DNA of 64,000 nucleotides from Glycomyces tenuis DSM 44171 (lineage in GTDB: Bacteria > Actinomycetota > Actinomycetes > Mycobacteriales > Micromonosporaceae): the NCBI RefSeq assembly GCF_000427885.1, contig NZ_KE386602.1, positions 152,206 to 216,205 of the forward strand, given 5' to 3'. Below are positions 41,401 through 49,335 of the stretch, in pieces. Each line of letters begins with the position of its first letter. Position 1 is the first letter of the stretch. The position numbers and the translations under genes are program-made. The notes beneath the pieces are model-generated. The model was not told the origin of the DNA, ran no database searches, and was given only the letters and a program-made list of their open reading frames with translations.

Positions 41401-42096
41401 ATGGACGACGGTGACGACGGGCCGCGGGCCCCGGTCGGGCGGCTGCACGGCCGCCTGCTCGCGATCCTGGCCCTGGTGTCGGTGGCCGCGGCGGTGGCGG
41501 CAGTGTGGCTGTTCAGCCCCATGATGTTCCAGAGCGAGGAGGAGCCGTCCGCGGTCTGGCCGTGGGAGGACTCGGCGACGGTCGGGTTCCCGATCGAGAG
41601 CGCCTCGAGCGAGGCCGCCGCCGAGTCGTCGGAGGCGAGCGCGAGCACCGCGGCGCCCTCGCCGTCGGCCTCCGGCGCCTCGCCTTCGACCGAGGCCCCG
41701 AGCGACTCGGACGAGCCGGACGACGGCGGCGGGGGCGGGGGCGGGGGCGCCGAAGCGGAGCCGGAGCCCGAGCCGGAACCGGAGGGCGCCGAGTGCACGG
41801 CGTCGCTGCGGCTCGGCAACCAGTGGCGGGACTCGGGCGAGGTGCACTTCGAGGCGTGGGTCGAGGTGGCCAACACCGGCGGGAGCCCCATCGACGACTG
41901 GGAGATCGAGCTGGCGATCGACGGCACCGAGGTCTACCGGAGCTGGGGCATGGAGCACGAGGGCGGCGACCGGTACGAGGCCGAGCGCTGGAACAGCGAC
42001 ATCGAGCGCGGCGCGTCGGCGGAGGCGGGGTTCCAGGGCAGCGTCGACGACGACGTCGAGCTGCCGGACACGGTGCCGTGCAGCGCTTTCGCTTAG
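41401..42096 (+). CDS. Membrane-anchored protein with CBM2-like domain
   Basis: 231 residues. Start ATG 41401 (GGAG 9 bases upstream) is preferred over ATG 41383, which has no ribosome site. A short cytoplasmic end, one membrane helix (LLAILALVSVAAAVAAVWLF, about 19-38), a long low-complexity spacer of Ser/Ala/Pro/Glu with a run of Gly and Glu-Pro repeats, then about 90 residues resembling a bacterial cellulose-binding CBM2 fold: CTASLRLGNQWRDSGEVHFEAWVEVANTGGSPIDDWEIELAID...ERWNSDIERG...VPCS, with the pair of end Cys. Aromatic binding residues are only partly kept. It may tether the cell surface to polysaccharide, or use the fold for something else. Confidence 0.6.
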   Translation: MDDGDDGPRAPVGRLHGRLLAILALVSVAAAVAAVWLFSPMMFQSEEEPSAVWPWEDSATVGFPIESASSEAAAESSEASASTAAPSPSASGASPSTEAPSDSDEPDDGGGGGGGGAEAEPEPEPEPEGAECTASLRLGNQWRDSGEVHFEAWVEVANTGGSPIDDWEIELAIDGTEVYRSWGMEHEGGDRYEAERWNSDIERGASAEAGFQGSVDDDVELPDTVPCSAFA

Positions 42097-42104
42097 CGTT
42101 CCGG

Positions 42105-43997
42105 TCAGGTCCGGAGGCCGAAGCCGTACGCGAAGAGCGGGTCGTAGTCGGCGTCGCCGACGTTGACCGGCTCGTCGGCGACGAGCCCGGGCCAGCTCAC
42201 CGGGAGCGTCCCGGTGTAGGGCACGTGGCCGAACAGCGGATCGGCGACGCCCGCTCCCTCGCTGCCTGGCAGCCAGGCGGCCACGAGCGCGTCGACCCCG
42301 TCGAGGTGGCCTTCGAGTTCCACGGGACGGCCGGAGACGACGATGACGACGCAGTCCATGGCGCCGCAGACCCGCTCGACGGCCTCGGCGTCCTGTTCGG
42401 ACAGTTTCATGTCGTGGGCGTTGCCGGGCCCGACGTCGCCGACGCCTTCGGCGTAGGGATTCTCGGCCACGGCGACGATGCCGACGTCGTGGCCGTCGAG
42501 GGGCTCGGACGCGGTCGGGCTGTACTGGACGGCCGCCTCCGGCGCGACCTCGCCGATGCCTTCGAGGATCGTCGTCCCCTCGTTGACGGCGTCGACCGAG
42601 CCCTGCCAGGTGCCGGACCAGCCGCCCAGCTGGCGGCCGAGCGCGTCCGCCCCCGATCCGGCCACGTAGATCGACTCCTCACCGGACAGCGGCAGCAGCG
42701 CGTTCTCGTTGCGCAGCAGCACCTGGGAGGCCGCGGCGGCCTCGCGGGCGACGGCCCGGTGCTCCGCGGAGCCGACTTCGGCGGCGAGGCTCGTGTCGGC
42801 GAAGGGGTGCTCGAACAGGCCGAGCTCGAACTTCTGGGTGAGGATGCGGGAGACGGCGTCGTCGATCCGGTCTTCGGAGACGCGCCCGGCATCGACCTCC
42901 TCGAGGAGCTGGGAGATGAACGCCTCGTACTCGTCGGGCACCATGACCATGTCGATCCCGGCGTTGACCGCCTCGCGCACGGCGGTCGAGTAGTCGTCGC
43001 TGATCTGGTAGATCGCCGCCCAGTCGGAGACGACGAAGCCCTCGAAGCCCAGCTCTTCCTTGAGGACGGTGGTGAGCAGGTGGCCGTCGGCGTGGACCTT
43101 GAGCGGGCCGTCGCCGAGGTCGGTCGAGGAGAACGAGGCCATGACCGAGCCGACGCCGGCCTCGACGGCGGCCCTGAAGGGCTCGAGGTGGAGCCGGCGC
43201 AGCTCCTCCTCGCTGAGCTCGGTGACACCCTGGTCGATGGTGTAGGACCCGGTCGTGGACGAGCCGTACGCGGTGCCGCCGTCGCCGACGTAGTGCTTGG
43301 CGGTGGCCAGGACGCTGGTGTTCAGCGAGAGGTCCTCCCCCTGGTAGCCGCGGACGACGTCGTCGGCCATCGCGGTGGCGAGCGCCGGGTCCTCGCCGAA
43401 GGACTCGTAGGTGCGGCCCCAGCGGCTGTCGCGGGCGACGCACAGGCACGGCGCGAAGGTCCAGCGGATCCCCGCGGCGCGGGTCTCGATCGCGGTGATC
43501 GCCGCGGCCCGCTCGGCCAGGTCCGGGTCGGCGGCGGCGCCGAGGCCGATGTTGTGGGGGAAGATCGTGGCGCCGGGCAGGCTCGCGTTGCCGTGCACGG
43601 CGTCGATGCCGTAGACCATCGGGATGCCCAGGCGCGTGTCGAGGGCTTCGCGCTGGTAGCCGTCGATCATGGCGGCCCATTCCTCGGGGGTGTCGTGGAG
43701 GGCCTCGCTGCCGCCGGACAGGAGCGAGCCGAGGCCGAAGTCGCCGACGGCGCCCGGATCGTCCTCGACGGCGGGGATCTGCGCCTGCGCCATCTGGCCG
43801 ACCTTCTCTTCGATGGTCATGCGCCCCAGCAGGTCCGCGACGCGCTCGGCCACGGGCAGGGAGGGGTCGAGGTAGGCGGGCTCGGCCTCGGCCTCGTCGG
43901 GCACGGCGAGGAACCAGGCGACGAGTGCCGCGGCGATCACGGCGGTGAAGGCGATCAGGAGCCTGGAGCGGGTGAGGCGTGCGGTGGATGCGCCCAT
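42105..43997 (-). CDS. Secreted or anchored GH3 beta-glucosidase
   Basis: 630 residues. An N-terminal hydrophobic segment (LLIAFTAVIAAALVAWFLAV, about 12-31) exports the protein or anchors it. GH3 barrel: MVYGIDAVHGNASLPGATIFPHNIGLGA, KHYVGDGGTAYGSSTTG, and the nucleophile Asp in FVVSDWAAIYQ; the second domain contains GCGxGNAHD-like acid/base-loop sequence (VGPGNAHDMKLSEQD) and ends DPLFAYGFGL. This pattern matches exo-beta-1,4-glucan glucohydrolases and cellodextrinases. ATG 43997 is preceded by AAGGAGA. Convergent with the CBM2-like gene, the stop codons only 8 bases apart. Likely acts on cello-oligosaccharides outside the cell. Confidence 0.9.
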   Translation of the reverse strand: MGASTARLTRSRLLIAFTAVIAAALVAWFLAVPDEAEAEPAYLDPSLPVAERVADLLGRMTIEEKVGQMAQAQIPAVEDDPGAVGDFGLGSLLSGGSEALHDTPEEWAAMIDGYQREALDTRLGIPMVYGIDAVHGNASLPGATIFPHNIGLGAAADPDLAERAAAITAIETRAAGIRWTFAPCLCVARDSRWGRTYESFGEDPALATAMADDVVRGYQGEDLSLNTSVLATAKHYVGDGGTAYGSSTTGSYTIDQGVTELSEEELRRLHLEPFRAAVEAGVGSVMASFSSTDLGDGPLKVHADGHLLTTVLKEELGFEGFVVSDWAAIYQISDDYSTAVREAVNAGIDMVMVPDEYEAFISQLLEEVDAGRVSEDRIDDAVSRILTQKFELGLFEHPFADTSLAAEVGSAEHRAVAREAAAASQVLLRNENALLPLSGEESIYVAGSGADALGRQLGGWSGTWQGSVDAVNEGTTILEGIGEVAPEAAVQYSPTASEPLDGHDVGIVAVAENPYAEGVGDVGPGNAHDMKLSEQDAEAVERVCGAMDCVVIVVSGRPVELEGHLDGVDALVAAWLPGSEGAGVADPLFGHVPYTGTLPVSWPGLVADEPVNVGDADYDPLFAYGFGLRT

Positions 43998-44118
43998 GGC
44001 GGGTCTCCTTGCGACGAGCGAAGCGGCCCCAACCTCCCTCGACCATACCGAACGCGATTCTCCGGCGGGGAGCGCGCGTCCCTCGTCCGTCGGTGGGAGG
44101 CCCGCCGATAATGGCTCT

Positions 44119-44925
44119 ATGGAACCGAACCTGCGGGCGCACCTGTGCGTCGAGCACGCCATGGCATCCGGCAACCTGTCCGAGGCCGACGCCGAGGCGG
44201 CCCTCGCGGCGGTGCGTCCCGTCGCCGAGAAGGCGCTCGGCGCCGCGCCGCAACTGCTGAACCTGGCCGACCCATTCGAGGCCGAAGTTCAAGGGGCGGT
44301 GGTGTTCTCGGAGCTCCTGTGCGTCCCCGGCGGCGAGGACGCGATCAGTGTCGCCCTGTTCTCGGTCCTCATCGGACGCCAGGACGACGCGGCGGCCTCG
44401 GCGCTGCTGCGCGCCGTCGAGGTCATCGCCTCCGGTCCCGCGCAGCGCTACATCGCCGCCGAGATGGAACGCCTTGATCAAGCGGGCGTTCCGGCCCCGC
44501 CGTGGGAGCCGCTGCTGGCCGACCCGGTCTCGCCGGTCACCGCCTGGTCCTGCTCCCCCGTCCTCGAATCCGGCGGTGCGCCGCACTCGCTCATGGCCTT
44601 CGAGTTCGACCGGGCCGGGGCCGTCCACGGCTTCATGGTCCACCGCGACTTCCGCGGCGACGGCTCGATCGGCAAGATCAGCGCGATCCCGGACATCGGC
44701 TGGCGCAGCTTCCGCAAGTTCCTGCTCTCGGGTGAGGCTCTGGAGGAGCCGTACGCCATCGAGGAGCTCGACTGGGACGCGGCCGTCGACCACTTCGACG
44801 AGCCGCGCGCGGCCATGCGGGAGCACCTGCGGCGCGATCCGGCCCGCTTCGCCGCCGACGCGGACCTGGCGGGCGTCCCCGGTCTGACGCTGCTGCTCGA
44901 GGCGCACATGGCGGCGTCCATGTGA
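44119..44925 (+). CDS. Hypothetical protein
   Basis: 268 residues, cytoplasmic by sequence, family not recognised. N-terminal helical region (LRAHLCVEHAMASGNLSEADAEAALAAVRPVAEKAL), a middle with alternating helices, and a C-terminal mixed domain with HGFMVHRDFRGDGSIGKISAIPDIGWRSFRKFLLSGE and EELDWDAAVDHFDEPRAAMREHLRRDP. Good codon composition throughout. Starts at ATG 44119, divergent from the GH3 gene; 48 bases separate it from the following P-loop gene, so the two may be co-transcribed. Confidence 0.65.
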   Translation: MEPNLRAHLCVEHAMASGNLSEADAEAALAAVRPVAEKALGAAPQLLNLADPFEAEVQGAVVFSELLCVPGGEDAISVALFSVLIGRQDDAAASALLRAVEVIASGPAQRYIAAEMERLDQAGVPAPPWEPLLADPVSPVTAWSCSPVLESGGAPHSLMAFEFDRAGAVHGFMVHRDFRGDGSIGKISAIPDIGWRSFRKFLLSGEALEEPYAIEELDWDAAVDHFDEPRAAMREHLRRDPARFAADADLAGVPGLTLLLEAHMAASM

Positions 44926-44973
44926 GCGCGTAATGGAGCTGCGCGAGGCGGGGCGGGCGGTCAGACTGGTCGG

Positions 44974-45486
44974 ATGGATGACGCCTTGGCCCCCTTCTAC
45001 GCCGTCTCCGGGGCGCCCGGGGTCGGGAAGACCTCCGTGGTGTCGGCGCTGCTCGGCGCCGCCTCGGGCCTGGTGGTGATGGACATCGACGAGCTGCTGG
45101 AGGACGGCGCCCTCCTGGGCGTGCCGATCGCCGTGCCCGAGGCGAGGCCGGTCTGGCCGGCCTACCGGCGGATGTGGCGGCGGATCGTGGACATGCCGCG
45201 CCGGGCGGGGCATCCGGTCCTGCTCCTGAGCCCCGACACGCCCGAGGACGTCGAAGGGGCCACGGCCCATCTGCTGCTGGACTGCTCGGACGAGGTCAGG
45301 TCAGAGCGGCTGCGCGGGCGCGGCTGGGACGACGACGAGATCGCAGGGGCCCTGGAGGACGCCCGGGAGTACCGGCTGCTGTTCGGCGACGTCGTCCGGA
45401 CCGACGACGCGGCCCCGAGCGCCATCGCCGAGCGGATCCTGGAGTGGGTGGACTCGGTCCCGCGCCTCGACGACGGCCCGCGTTAG
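44974..45486 (+). CDS. Small P-loop kinase-like protein
   Basis: 170 residues with a Walker A loop GAPGVGKTS at about 13-21, VVMDIDELLEDG as a Walker-B/substrate strand, LLLDCSDEVRSERLRGRGWDDDEI as a lid-like region and a C-terminal AIAERILEWV helix. This is the layout of shikimate/adenylate-kinase-type small-molecule kinases. Substrate unknown. Followed immediately by remnants of other genes. Confidence 0.7.
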   Translation: MDDALAPFYAVSGAPGVGKTSVVSALLGAASGLVVMDIDELLEDGALLGVPIAVPEARPVWPAYRRMWRRIVDMPRRAGHPVLLLSPDTPEDVEGATAHLLLDCSDEVRSERLRGRGWDDDEIAGALEDAREYRLLFGDVVRTDDAAPSAIAERILEWVDSVPRLDDGPR

Positions 45487-45566
45487 CTCGGCGACCAGGG
45501 CGTCGTGGCCGGCGTAGTAGCGGTAGATCGCCGGGCCGCCGAGTCCCATGCCGCTGACAAACGTCA
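45486..45566 (-). pseudogene. TetR-family regulator fragment
   Basis: About 27 codons read SGMGLGGPAIYRYYAGHDALVAELTR, the second half of a TetR helix-turn-helix (V..GLG..AIYRYF..HD.L..EL). The start of the gene and the whole ligand domain are missing; on one side the frame runs antisense into the kinase gene, on the other it runs into the start of the FAD-enzyme fragment. No product is expected. Confidence 0.45.
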
Positions 45567-45591
45567 GGGCGTGAAACTGAGGAGCGGATCC

Positions 45592-45693
45592 ATGCACGGA
45601 CGCAGCGGGACCGCGGTCGTGGTCGGCGGAGGGATCGGCGGCCTCGCCGCCGCCGCGCTCGAGCGCACCGGCGCGGAACGTGGAGTAGCCTGA
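45592..45693 (+). pseudogene. FAD-dependent monooxygenase N-terminal fragment
   Basis: 33 codons from ATG 45592, with GAGGAGCGG upstream: after four residues comes TAVVVGGGIGGLAAAALERTGAE, the dinucleotide-binding GxGxxG strand-turn-helix of FAD hydroxylases, then a stop. The remaining 350 or so residues are deleted. Paired divergently with the TetR fragment it looks like the leftover of a TetR/monooxygenase pair. Confidence 0.55.
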
Positions 45694-45736
45694 AGCGGTG
45701 CCCCCCAGGCGTGGCGGGTCACCGTGCCCGCGAACT

Positions 45737-45768
45737 CCCGGGGGCCGCCGGCGCGCAACGCCCCCGGG
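45737..45768. terminator. Hairpin upstream of the methyltransferase gene
   Basis: Nine perfect pairs (45737-45745 with 45760-45768) and a 14-base loop, GC-rich. It lies 32 bases before the next start codon, so it could also act in that gene's leader. Confidence 0.35.
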
Positions 45769-45799
45769 CGGGGCCACTGCCCGTGCCCCGTGCGTGCCG

Positions 45800-46642
45800 A
45801 TGGGAACCTCGACGTTGACAGCAGCAACCGCAGACTGGCCGCCCCACGGCATCGAGAGCTCGGTGCCGTCCACGGCCCGGGTGTACGACGCGATCCTCGG
45901 CGGCCGCGACAACTTCAAGGCCGACCGCGAGGCCGCCGGGGTCTTCGCCAGGCACCTGCCGCAGATCGGCGAGTGCGTGCGCGAGAACCGGCACGCCCTC
46001 GTCCGCGGCGTGCGGTACCTGGTGGGCGAGGCCGGGATCGACCAGATCCTCGACATCGGCTGCGGCCTGCCGTCCGCGCCGAACACCCACGAGGCCGCGC
46101 AGGAGATCGACCCCGGCGCGCGGGTGGTCTACGTGGACAACGATCCGATGGTGCTCTCGCACGGCCGGGCGCTGCTGGCCGTCGACAACTCCACGACCGT
46201 CGTCACCGCCGACGCGCGCGACCCGGAGGGCGTCCTGGGCCACCCCGGCGTCAGGTCCTTCTTGGACTTGGAGCGCCCGGTGGCCGTGATGATCGTCGGG
46301 ATGGTAATGCAGATCAGCGACCACGAGCACCCCGAGGAGATCATCGCGGCGCTGATGGAGCCGCTGGCGCCCGGCAGCCACCTGTTCCTCACCGGGTGGC
46401 CCGACACGGGCGAGCCGGCCCAGCGGCGGCTGTCGAAGGCGAGCATGGAGACGCTCGGCAACGGCTGGATCCGGCCGGTCGAGCGGCTGCGGGAGCACTT
46501 CGTGGGCCTGGAGATGGTGCCGCCGGGCCTGGAGTACATCGCCAGGTGGTTCCCTGGCGAGCCCGACGGGCCGGTCCCCGCCGTCGAGGAGCTCGAGCCG
46601 TACCAGCGGACTCAGATGGCGGGCATCGCGAAGAAGGCGTGA
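45800..46642 (+). CDS. SAM-dependent methyltransferase (DUF574/Methyltransf_19)
   Basis: 280 residues of a family abundant in actinomycetes. Signatures: SVPSTARVYDAILGGRDNFKADREAA at about 22-47, SAM motif ILDIGCGLPS near 84-93, VVYVDNDPMVLSHGRALL, and SHLFLTGW late in the fold. Start ATG 45800 (MGTSTLTA); the frame is open further up without homology. Substrate unknown. Monocistronic. Confidence 0.88.
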   Translation: MGTSTLTAATADWPPHGIESSVPSTARVYDAILGGRDNFKADREAAGVFARHLPQIGECVRENRHALVRGVRYLVGEAGIDQILDIGCGLPSAPNTHEAAQEIDPGARVVYVDNDPMVLSHGRALLAVDNSTTVVTADARDPEGVLGHPGVRSFLDLERPVAVMIVGMVMQISDHEHPEEIIAALMEPLAPGSHLFLTGWPDTGEPAQRRLSKASMETLGNGWIRPVERLREHFVGLEMVPPGLEYIARWFPGEPDGPVPAVEELEPYQRTQMAGIAKKA

Positions 46643-46696
46643 GCGCCGCCTTCTCCGGTGCCGCGGTCCGTTCGGGGCGCCGGACCGCCTTCCCCA

Positions 46697-46710
46697 TGTC
46701 AACGGTGTCA
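46697..46710. promoter_or_regulatory. LacI-type operator of the second pectate lyase
   Basis: TGTCAACGGTGTCA matches TGNNANCGNTNNCA at every fixed position, like the site before the first pectate lyase. It overlaps the place of the -35 box for the TATATT hexamer at 46721-46726. Confidence 0.5.
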
Positions 46711-46720
46711 ACTACACTTA

Positions 46721-46726
46721 TATATT
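46721..46726 (+). promoter_or_regulatory. Candidate -10 box of the second pectate lyase
   Basis: TATATT within ttatatattt, the only AT-rich tract between the methyltransferase and the lyase. The -35 position 17 bases upstream is GTCAAC, poor, so the promoter may need an activator or be intrinsically weak. Confidence 0.4.
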
Positions 46727-46807
46727 TACATGGATTTACATAATGGGCGCCGGACCGCTGAGCTGCGGCGCGACGCCCGCAGCGACCCGCAGAGAAAGGC
46801 ACCGACC

Positions 46808-47878
46808 ATGACAGCGCGACCTTCCGCAGTCGCCCCGGCAGACGGCGGCGCGCCGGACACCCGGTACGCCCGGCACCGCGCCTGGGCCGTCGCGGCGCTC
46901 CTCGCCGCCGTCCTCGCAGCGGCCACGCTGAGCGCCTGGAACGGCCACGACGCCGCCGCGACCACGAGCGGCGACGGCGGCTCCCAGCAGATGCCCGACG
47001 GCGTGGACCGGCTCGAGGGCTTCGCCGAGGGCACCACCGGCGGCGAGGGCGGCGAGACCGTCACCGCCGCGAACCAGTCCGAACTCGAGGGCTACCTCTC
47101 CGCAGAGGAGCCGTACGTCATCCGCGTCGACAGGGCGATCGAGATCAGCCCCAAGGGCACCGAGATGGCGATCGCCTCGAACAAGACCGTCGTGGGCGTC
47201 GGCACCGCCGGCGAGATCGTCGGGGGCGGCTTCATCATCGAGGGCAGCGACAACATCATCATCCGCAACCTCACCATCCGCGACACGCAGATGCCCGAGG
47301 ACGACCCCGACGACAAGGACTTCGACTACGACGGCATCCAGATGGACGGCGCGAGCAACGTGTGGATCGACCACAACCGGATCGCGCGCATGAACGACGG
47401 CCTCATCGACAGCCGCGAGGACACCACGAACCTCACCGTCTCCTGGAACGAGATCGGCGAGGGCAACAAGGCCTTCGGCATCGGCTGGACCGACAACGTC
47501 ACCGCGGAGATCACGATCCACCACAACTGGATCCACGACACCGGCCCGCGCAACCCGAGCGGCGACAACATCGCCCACGCCCACCTCTACAACAACTACA
47601 TGCAGAACATCAGCGGCTACGGCAACTACTCGCGCGGGCACACGAAGATGGTCATCGAGAACACGTACTACGAGAACGTGACCGACCCCTACTACCCCGA
47701 CTCGACCGCGGAACTCGTCATAAGCGGCAGCATCTGCGACGGATGCGAGGGACGGCAGGAGACCAGGGGCTCGGCCTTCGACCCGGGCGACTTCTACGAG
47801 TACACGCTCCACCCGGCCGAGGACGTCCCGGCGATGCTCGCCGAGTACTCGGGGCCGCAGGAGTGGATCGGCGGCTGA
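46808..47878 (+). CDS. Secreted PL1 pectate lyase, no CBM
   Basis: 356 residues. An uncleaved-looking or late-cleaved signal segment (AWAVAALLAAVLAAATLSAW, about 28-47) follows a 25-residue polar start. The PL1 beta-helix includes TIRDTQMPEDDPDDKDFDYDGIQMDGASNVWIDHNRIA with the vWiDH signature, DGLIDSREDTTNLTVSWNEIGEGNKAFGIGW, and HDTGPRNPSGDNIAHAHLYNNYMQN. At the catalytic RxPxxR site only the first Arg is kept (RNPSGDN). ATG 46808 has AGAAAGGC upstream. Lacks the discoidin-like module of the lyase at 14.9 kb; the two share the GGTTGGEGG...TV entry motif. Confidence 0.9.
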   Translation: MTARPSAVAPADGGAPDTRYARHRAWAVAALLAAVLAAATLSAWNGHDAAATTSGDGGSQQMPDGVDRLEGFAEGTTGGEGGETVTAANQSELEGYLSAEEPYVIRVDRAIEISPKGTEMAIASNKTVVGVGTAGEIVGGGFIIEGSDNIIIRNLTIRDTQMPEDDPDDKDFDYDGIQMDGASNVWIDHNRIARMNDGLIDSREDTTNLTVSWNEIGEGNKAFGIGWTDNVTAEITIHHNWIHDTGPRNPSGDNIAHAHLYNNYMQNISGYGNYSRGHTKMVIENTYYENVTDPYYPDSTAELVISGSICDGCEGRQETRGSAFDPGDFYEYTLHPAEDVPAMLAEYSGPQEWIGG

Positions 47879-47903
47879 ACATCCCCATAGGAGCATTATT
47901 CGA

Positions 47904-47931
47904 GGCGGGCGGGTCCTGGGGCCCGCCCGCC
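47904..47931. terminator. Bidirectional terminator
   Basis: Ten perfect pairs (47904-47913 with 47922-47931), 8-base loop, in the 55-base gap between two convergent genes. Confidence 0.65.
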
Positions 47932-47933
47932 GC

Positions 47934-48416
47934 TCACAGCATCAGGGCGACGATCATGCAGACGAGGGAGAAGACGCACAGCACCGTGCGGATGTTGTGC
48001 CAGCGCACCCACGTCGCCGCGTCGAAGCGCTCGCGGGCGGCGGCGACGTCGGTCTTGTCGGGGTCGCCCGCTTCCTTGAGCGCGTTGTTGAGCGGGATGT
48101 TGAAGCGCCCGGTGGTGATGAGGGTGAGCAGGTAGAGCACGAAGGCCGCGGCCGTCCACGGCAGGCCGTCGCGGTGCTCGGATCCGAGGTGGAGCAGGGC
48201 CGCCGCGGCGGTGAGCAGCAGCGAGCCCAGGAAGATCGAGATGAACGGCGCCCTGACGATCGCCTTGTCCATCTGCTGGAAGGCGGCCACGAAGGTCCGG
48301 TCGTCGGTGCGGGCCAGGCCCGGCATGACCGAGACCGCCCATCCGTAGTAGACCCCGGCGACCAGGCCGACGCTGACGGTGCCGAGCACCAGCGTCACTG
48401 TCCGAAGCGTTTCCAT
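47934..48416 (-). CDS. DUF1772 membrane protein
   Basis: 160 residues, four membrane helices: TVTLVLGTVSVGLVAGVYYGWAV, FISIFLGSLLLTAAAALL, TAAAFVLYLLTLITTG and IRTVLCVFSLVCMIVAL. The NIPLNNALK motif after helix 3 and RFDAATWVRWHNIRT before helix 4 are typical of DUF1772, a family related to anthrone-oxygenase-like proteins and of unknown role in bacteria. Confidence 0.85.
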   Translation of the reverse strand: METLRTVTLVLGTVSVGLVAGVYYGWAVSVMPGLARTDDRTFVAAFQQMDKAIVRAPFISIFLGSLLLTAAAALLHLGSEHRDGLPWTAAAFVLYLLTLITTGRFNIPLNNALKEAGDPDKTDVAAARERFDAATWVRWHNIRTVLCVFSLVCMIVALML

Positions 48417-48492
48417 GCGTCGTCCTCTCGTCAGGGGCCGCCCCGGCCCGACGCGGCCGGGTACGGGTCCATCATGGCAGGTGGCGGCGACA

Positions 48493-49335
48493 TCAGAGCG
48501 AGGCGCCGGTGAGCGCCTCCGAGCGCTCCCAGAGCCGGCGGGCCAGCTCGCCGTCGCGGGCCTGCCGGTTCCTCGGCGCCTCGCGTTCGAGCCGGTTGAA
48601 GTACGCGCCGTCGGCCGCCCGCGGATCGGCGGCGGCGACGAGCCGGACGAGCGGCTCGGCGCCCTGCTCGGGCGAGGCGAAGAGCAGCCTGGCGAGCCCG
48701 GTGCCCAGGAGGTAGCCGGTCAGGGCGTTGTCGCGGGCGACCTCGGTGGCGACCGAACCGGGGTGGAAGGCCGCGGCGGTGACCGCGGTGCCTTCGGCGC
48801 GGCGGGCGAGCTCGCGGGTGAACAGGACGGTGGCGAGCTTCGAGGCGCTGTAGGCGGCGGCCGGGTTGTACCGGCGGCGCTCGCCGTCGAGGTCGTCGAG
48901 GTCGATGCGCCCGGCGCGGTAGGCCATGGAGCCGGTCGAGACGACGCGCGCGTCCGGCGCCTCGGCCAGGCGCCCGAACAGCAGCACGGTGAGCAGGAAG
49001 GGGGCGAGGTGGTTGACCTGCATGGTCATCTCGTGCCCGTCGACGGTGGTGCGGCGGCGGGCGAACAGGCCGCCCGCGTTGTTCGCCAGGACGTCGATGC
49101 GCGGGTAGGTCTCGAGGAGTTCGGCGGCGAGGGCGCGGACGTCGTCGAGCCGCGCGAAGTCGGCGAGGTGGGAGCGGGCGCCGATCGCCTCGGCCACCGC
49201 GGCGGTCTTCTCCGGCGAGCGCCCCACGACGGCCACGGTGGCGCCCATGGCGGCCAGGCGCCGGGCGGCCGCCGCGCCGATCCCGGCGCTGGCCCCGGTC
49301 ACGACGACGGTCCTGCCGTCGAGCCGGGCGTTCAC
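48493..49335 (-). CDS. Short-chain dehydrogenase/reductase
   Basis: 280 residues, classical SDR with Rossmann fold. TGASAGIG at about 13-20 binds NADP (next strand VVGRS fits NADP), LANNAGG near 85, catalytic Ser in VVSTGSMAYRAG, and YSASKLA with the catalytic Tyr and Lys. WW-domain-oxidoreductase/retinol-dehydrogenase-like length and order. Start is GTG 49335 in a GTGA shared with the stop of the methyltransferase, so coupled to it. Substrate not predictable. Confidence 0.9.
   Translation of the reverse strand: MNARLDGRTVVVTGASAGIGAAAARRLAAMGATVAVVGRSPEKTAAVAEAIGARSHLADFARLDDVRALAAELLETYPRIDVLANNAGGLFARRRTTVDGHEMTMQVNHLAPFLLTVLLFGRLAEAPDARVVSTGSMAYRAGRIDLDDLDGERRRYNPAAAYSASKLATVLFTRELARRAEGTAVTAAAFHPGSVATEVARDNALTGYLLGTGLARLLFASPEQGAEPLVRLVAAADPRAADGAYFNRLEREAPRNRQARDGELARRLWERSEALTGASL

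Noticed and set aside
37967..41524. Open frame of about 1185 codons on the + strand
   Set aside because: Antisense across fdhD and the molybdoenzyme gene, both of which have unmistakable catalytic motifs on the minus strand.
46696..46710. TTGACACCGTTGACA on the minus strand, two -35-like boxes in tandem
   Set aside because: No minus-strand gene follows at suitable distance; the methyltransferase gene reads towards it. The same bases are better explained as the LacI-type operator on the + strand.
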